Shown here: one piece after another, positions 60,872 through 64,000 of the stretch
How positions within the stretch are numbered: the stretch's first letter is position 1
Layout of the letters: the number at the start of each line of letters is the position of its first letter
Assembly (NCBI RefSeq): GCF_900109605.1
Contig: NZ_FOAM01000001.1
Coordinates: forward strand, 1-64,000
DNA length: 64,000 nt
Origin: Xaviernesmea oryzae
GTDB lineage: Bacteria; Pseudomonadota; Alphaproteobacteria; Rhizobiales; Rhizobiaceae
Reading direction: 5' to 3'
Made by a program: the position numbers and the translations under genes
Notes under the pieces: model-generated
The model's input: the letters and a program-made list of their open reading frames with translations, nothing else
What the model was told of the DNA's origin: nothing
Databases searched by the model: none

Positions 60872-61500
60872 CAGCGCAACTCCTTGACGATGGCCGCGGC
60901 GGCGGCTTGGGCTGCTTCAAGCCCCAGCCCCGTGTCGATAAGATAATTGGCGCCTTCCCGTTTTACCGCGTCGGGTACCTGCCGGGCGAGAAGCATGGCA
61001 AATTTCTCTTCCGTCATCCCCGGCCTTTTCAAGACCCGCTCCTTCTGGATGTCCGGCGCGCAGGTCACGACAACGATCTTGTCGACGCGCCCTTGACCAC
61101 CGGTCTCGAAAAGAAGCGGGATGTCGAGCATGACGAGCGGCGTTGCCGCCGCGCGATGATGCGCTAGAAATTCTGCTTCCCGGCGGCGCACCAGCGGATG
61201 GACGATGGCTTCGAGCCGCTTGAAGCCCGAGGGATCGCGCGCAAGCGCCTGAGCGAGCGCGGCACGATCGACGGCGCCATCCCGGATCGTTCCGGGAAAA
61301 GCCGCGCCCACCGGATCGACTGCCTCCCCGCGATAGAGATCGTGAACCACAGCATCCGCATCATTGACCGGCACGCCTAGGCCCGAGAAGAAGCCCGCCG
61401 TGGTCGACTTGCCCATGCCGATGGAGCCAGTAAGACCGAGGATCAGCGGCCGGGACGGGCCGCTGGCTTTTCTCCCCGGATCGGGATGTGTCGTCTCCAT
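60871..61500 (-). CDS. coaE: dephospho-CoA kinase
   Basis: Protein of 209 aa. Walker A LGLTGSIGMGKSTTAGFF near residue 21-38 after a variable N-terminal extension; DADAVVHDLY and LDIPLLFETGGQGRVD follow, then ERVLKRPGMTEEKF. It performs the last step of coenzyme A synthesis. Its start is one base after the aroE stop. The pathway's first kinase, coaA, lies 41 kb to the left in this window. Confidence 0.95.
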   Translation of the reverse strand: METTHPDPGRKASGPSRPLILGLTGSIGMGKSTTAGFFSGLGVPVNDADAVVHDLYRGEAVDPVGAAFPGTIRDGAVDRAALAQALARDPSGFKRLEAIVHPLVRRREAEFLAHHRAAATPLVMLDIPLLFETGGQGRVDKIVVVTCAPDIQKERVLKRPGMTEEKFAMLLARQVPDAVKREGANYLIDTGLGLEAAQAAAAAIVKELR

Positions 61501-61501
61501 A

Positions 61502-62359
61502 TCAATGCCCAGCCATGTCGGCCACGATCAAGGCCCGTAACGTCTCATCCACGTCGGGCAACGTGCCGAACCAGCGCGCGAAGCCGGGCGCTGCCTGATG
61601 CAGGAGCATGCCCAGCCCGTCGACGGTTTTCACACCCTGCTTCTCGGCCTGGGCGAGCAGAGGCGTCTTTAGCGGCACATAGACGATATCGGTTACGATC
61701 GCACCCGGCGCAAGTCGGGTGAAATCGAAGTCCGGCACCGGCGTGCCGTCCATGCCGAGCGAGGTGGTGTTGACGACCAGGCCAGCGCCTTTCGCGACCT
61801 CGTCATAGGCTTCGAGGGGATGGGCATGAAGAGCCGGCCCGAAGCGGTCCGCCAGGTCCTGTGCCCGTGCCACAGTGCGGTTGAGAACATGGATGGTCTT
61901 GATGCCGCGATCACGCAACGCCTGGAGAATGGCACGGCTCGCACCGCCGGCGCCGAGCACCACGGCCTGGTCACAAGCCGCCCAGCCTGGTGCGCGCTGG
62001 TCGAGATTGCGGGTAAAGCCGTAACCATCCGTATTGGTAGCGTGAAGCACACCCTCCTGCCGCCATAGCGTGTTGGCAGCGCCTAACTCCTCGGCCAATG
62101 CATCCGGCCTGTCGGCAAGCTTAAAGGCCAGTTCCTTGTGCGGAATGGTGACATTGCCGCCGACCATCCCCCCGCTTCCGTCGCGCACACTTTGGAGAAA
62201 AGCAGGAAAAGCCTCAGGGGCTACCTCGATCGCTTTATAGGATCCCGCAAGGCCCAAGCTTTTCAGCCAATGGCCATGGATCAAAGGCGAGCGGGAGTGC
62301 TTGATCGGATAACCCGTGACGAAAGCATGGTTAACAATTGTTTCACGTGAATCAGCCAT
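61502..62359 (-). CDS. aroE: shikimate dehydrogenase
   Basis: Protein of 285 aa. [14 protein letters not shown] near residue 16, NVTIPHKE near 68 with the catalytic Lys, TNTDGYGF near 103 and the NADP-binding GAGGASRAI near 135 are diagnostic. It reduces 3-dehydroshikimate. The start at 62359 overlaps the maf stop by eight bases. Codons 3-8 (DSRETI) contain a 15/16 parS-like sequence, so this coding start may also be a ParB loading site. Confidence 0.96.
   Translation of the reverse strand: MADSRETIVNHAFVTGYPIKHSRSPLIHGHWLKSLGLAGSYKAIEVAPEAFPAFLQSVRDGSGGMVGGNVTIPHKELAFKLADRPDALAEELGAANTLWRQEGVLHATNTDGYGFTRNLDQRAPGWAACDQAVVLGAGGASRAILQALRDRGIKTIHVLNRTVARAQDLADRFGPALHAHPLEAYDEVAKGAGLVVNTTSLGMDGTPVPDFDFTRLAPGAIVTDIVYVPLKTPLLAQAEKQGVKTVDGLGMLLHQAAPGFARWFGTLPDVDETLRALIVADMAGH
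62339..62354. promoter_or_regulatory. parS: parS-like site, copy 3 (best match)
   Basis: TGTTTCACGTGAATCA matches the ParB consensus TGTTTCACGTGAAACA at 15 of 16 bases. It lies in the aroE start codons and ends exactly at the maf stop codon, 1.5 kb from the ppsR start and putative oriC. The 14-base core is repeated exactly at 6895 and 21372. The single mismatch creates GAATC, a GANTC CcrM target. Confidence 0.75.
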
Positions 62360-62951
62360 CGATGGAGCCTCGCGCACGCAGAGCAGACAGAAGGGGCAGG
62401 AGCGGCAGGCCAAGAACGGTGAAATAGTCTCCTTCGATTTGATCGAAGAGCTGCACCCCTTCCCCTTCCAGCTGATAGGCACCGACGCTGAGATAGACGG
62501 CCTCCCCCACCCGGTCGAGATAGCGTTCTATAAAGGCATCGGAGAGGGGACGCATGGTCATCTCGGCCACCGATATGTGGCGCCAGACGACCTCCCCCTT
62601 TTTGGCAAGCGTCAGGGCGCTGTTCAGCCTGTGGGTCTTGCCGGCGAAGGTCTGGAGGTGACGGCGTGCCTCCTCGCGGCTGCGCGCCTTGTGAAACACA
62701 CGCTCACCGAGCGACAGCGTCTGGTCGCCGCCAATGACCAGGGCATCAGGATGGCGTGCGGAAACGGCCACTGCCTTGGCATCGGCAAGCGCCTGCGCCA
62801 GCTTATCCGGTTCGATGCCGGCTGCGGAGAGTGGTGCTTCCAGCGCGCGCTCGTCGATATCAGCCGCCATCCAGCTGATGGTCAGGCCTGCATTTTCCAA
62901 AAGCTTCCGGCGGAACGGGCTTGCCGAGGCGAGAAGAAGAGGTTCGGCCAT
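62352..62951 (-). CDS. maf: Maf-family nucleoside triphosphate pyrophosphatase
   Basis: Protein of 199 aa. [17 protein letters not shown] near residue 5 is the Maf signature with the Ser/Arg substrate-binding residues; [17 protein letters not shown] near 72 holds the catalytic Asp. YceF-like members hydrolyse modified nucleotides such as m7GTP, preventing their incorporation; which subtype this is cannot be settled. Follows ppsR by 90 bp and overlaps aroE. Confidence 0.93.
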   Translation of the reverse strand: MAEPLLLASASPFRRKLLENAGLTISWMAADIDERALEAPLSAAGIEPDKLAQALADAKAVAVSARHPDALVIGGDQTLSLGERVFHKARSREEARRHLQTFAGKTHRLNSALTLAKKGEVVWRHISVAEMTMRPLSDAFIERYLDRVGEAVYLSVGAYQLEGEGVQLFDQIEGDYFTVLGLPLLPLLSALRARGSIDG

Positions 62952-63041
62952 GGATGCTTTACTCCCGACGAAGAGGACCAGCCAGGATGAAAACCATGCT
63001 GGCGGCGGAATGAACAGGCCTGCTTGTTCTTGATGGGCGGC

Positions 63042-63863
63042 TTAGCGCAGCCGGGGTCGCAGGGCAACGATGGCGGCTGCCGTCTCTTCGATCGAGCGGC
63101 GCGTGACGTCGATCACCGGCCAGTTATGGCGGTTACAGAGCTGGCGGGCATAACGCAGCTCCTCATTGATCGCGGCCCGATCGACATAGTCGGCACCGTG
63201 ATAATCCTGCGTCGCGCCGAGCACGCGGTTCTGGCGAACCTGAGCGATCCGCTCGGTGGTCGCCACGAGGCCGACGATCAGCGGGCGCGTTGCGCTGACA
63301 AGGCTTTCCGGCAGCGGCACGCCCGGAACGATCGGCAGATTGGCGGTGCGAATGCCGCGATTGGCCAGATAGATGCTGGTCGGCGTCTTGGAGGTGCGGC
63401 TGATGCCGACCAGCACCACATCCGCTTCGTTGAAATCCACCGGCAGCTGGCCGTCGTCATGGTCCATGGTAAAGGTCAGGGCGTCGATCCGGGCGAAATA
63501 ATCCGCGTCCATGACGTGCTGCGCGCCTGAGCGACGGCGCGAGGCGGTACCGAGATAGGACTGGAAGAGATCGATGATCGGATCGAGCACGGCGACCGAG
63601 GGCACGCCGAGGCGCTGGCATTCGGTCGAGACCATCTGCGCCAGTTCGCGATCGACGATGGTGAAGAGCACGATGCCCGGCGCCTTGTCGATCGACTCGA
63701 TCACCTGCATCAGCTGCTTGCGGTTCCTGATCAGCGGATAGACATGCTCGACCGCATGAAAGGCCTGGAACTGCGCGGCGGCCGCACGGCCTGCGGCAAT
63801 GAGAGTCTCCCCTGTCGAGTCCGAAATCAGGTGGAGATGGAAGTAGGTCTTTCGGTTCTCCAC
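63042..63863 (-). CDS. ppsR: pyruvate, phosphate dikinase regulatory protein (PEP synthase/PPDK kinase-phosphorylase)
   Basis: Protein of 273 aa from a GTG with GGAG seven bases upstream. [14 protein letters not shown] is the conserved start; the P-loop-like [15 protein letters not shown] near residue 155 is the DUF299 signature. It reversibly phosphorylates a Thr of PPDK or PEP synthase. A longer frame starting at 63920 lacks conservation. By position (next to maf, at the window edge) it corresponds to the S. meliloti gene that flanks hemE and oriC; that synteny is inferred from memory. Confidence 0.92.
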   Translation of the reverse strand: MENRKTYFHLHLISDSTGETLIAAGRAAAAQFQAFHAVEHVYPLIRNRKQLMQVIESIDKAPGIVLFTIVDRELAQMVSTECQRLGVPSVAVLDPIIDLFQSYLGTASRRRSGAQHVMDADYFARIDALTFTMDHDDGQLPVDFNEADVVLVGISRTSKTPTSIYLANRGIRTANLPIVPGVPLPESLVSATRPLIVGLVATTERIAQVRQNRVLGATQDYHGADYVDRAAINEELRYARQLCNRHNWPVIDVTRRSIEETAAAIVALRPRLR

Positions 63864-64000
63864 GCTAATCTCCGGCGCCTGTTGATAAAGCGGGACAGGA
63901 TCGGGCCAGAACCGGCGCAAGGGTCATGGCACGAGGACAAAGTGAAAGTTATGCACAATCGACAAGGATGCGAGGAGGGATTTGAGGCCCCTGTTGATAA
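63864..64000. other. oriC: probable left flank of the chromosomal replication origin
   Basis: Three DnaA-box-like 9-mers occur in 121 bp: TGTTGATAA at 63880-63888 and 63992-64000 (inverse complement TTATCAACA) and TTATGCACA at 63949-63957. Each differs by one base from TTATCCACA. In S. meliloti the origin lies between hemE and the gene I equate with ppsR. hemE itself would lie beyond the window, so the origin is only partly visible. Confidence 0.55.

Overview
The window is a GC-rich, densely packed piece of an alphaproteobacterial main chromosome. Gene content points to the Rhizobiaceae (Agrobacterium/Rhizobium/Sinorhizobium type). Evidence for this is the ChvG-ChvI pair followed by HprK, EIIA-Man, HPr and AhcY; the redox pair ActS-ActR; a DivL pseudokinase; a TsaE-AmgK fusion; AddAB instead of RecBCD; small DUF2628, DUF2852 and DUF1402 proteins; and an AccD without a zinc finger. 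Almost every gene is housekeeping. I see no prophage, insertion sequence, CRISPR array, rRNA or tRNA.

Layout from left to right. 1-592 is an unusual T-poor, A/C-rich stretch with no convincing gene. 593-6885 holds hrpB, actS-actR, an MmcB-like gene and an L,D-transpeptidase lipoprotein. 6965-11786 (minus) holds malate synthase G, a cytochrome P450 and a DUF1402 protein. 12021-14079 (minus) is hslV-hslU. 14320-19403 (plus) is hisB-DUF2628-hisHAF, then hisE-coaA. 19440-23014 (minus) is a BON-LysM protein with alkB, arfB and pckA. 23343-28883 (plus) is chvI-chvG-hprK-EIIA-HPr-ahcY. 29559-34347 (plus) is divL, the tsaE-amgK fusion and murU. 34405-41648 (plus) is addB-addA-trxA. 41732-46892 (minus) is trpF-trpB-trpA-accD-folC. 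46989-49840 (minus) is a YgjP-type metalloprotease, DUF2852 and phaZ. 50288-50887 is a nitroreductase. 50998-56512 (minus) is gyrB and the set Tim44-mltA-smr-XRE regulator. 56671-57824 (plus) is fxsA and secB. 57951-63863 (minus) is a chemoreceptor and the tightly packed ppsR-maf-aroE-coaE-dnaQ run.

The right edge looks like the flank of the chromosomal replication origin. In Sinorhizobium meliloti, oriC lies beside hemE next to a conserved gene, and I infer that this gene corresponds to ppsR here. After ppsR the window contains three DnaA-box-like 9-mers in its last 121 bases. Most genes in the right-hand 22 kb are on the minus strand, so they would be co-directional with a fork leaving that origin. 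The same 14-mer, TTTCACGTGAATCA, occurs three times (6895, 21372, 62341). It closely resembles the ParB-binding parS site. The best copy (15/16 to the consensus) sits 1.5 kb from the putative origin, inside the aroE start/maf stop overlap. All three copies share one departure from the parS consensus, and that change creates a GANTC, the target of the cell-cycle methyltransferase CcrM. This is the most interesting pattern in the window.

Other signals worth checking are a Tyr in place of the catalytic His in the DivL-type kinase, a 12-bp perfect inverted repeat before divL, a two-hairpin RIME-like repeat after ahcY, a SahR-like palindrome before ahcY, and a pair of operator-like repeats exactly 30 bp apart between pckA and chvI.
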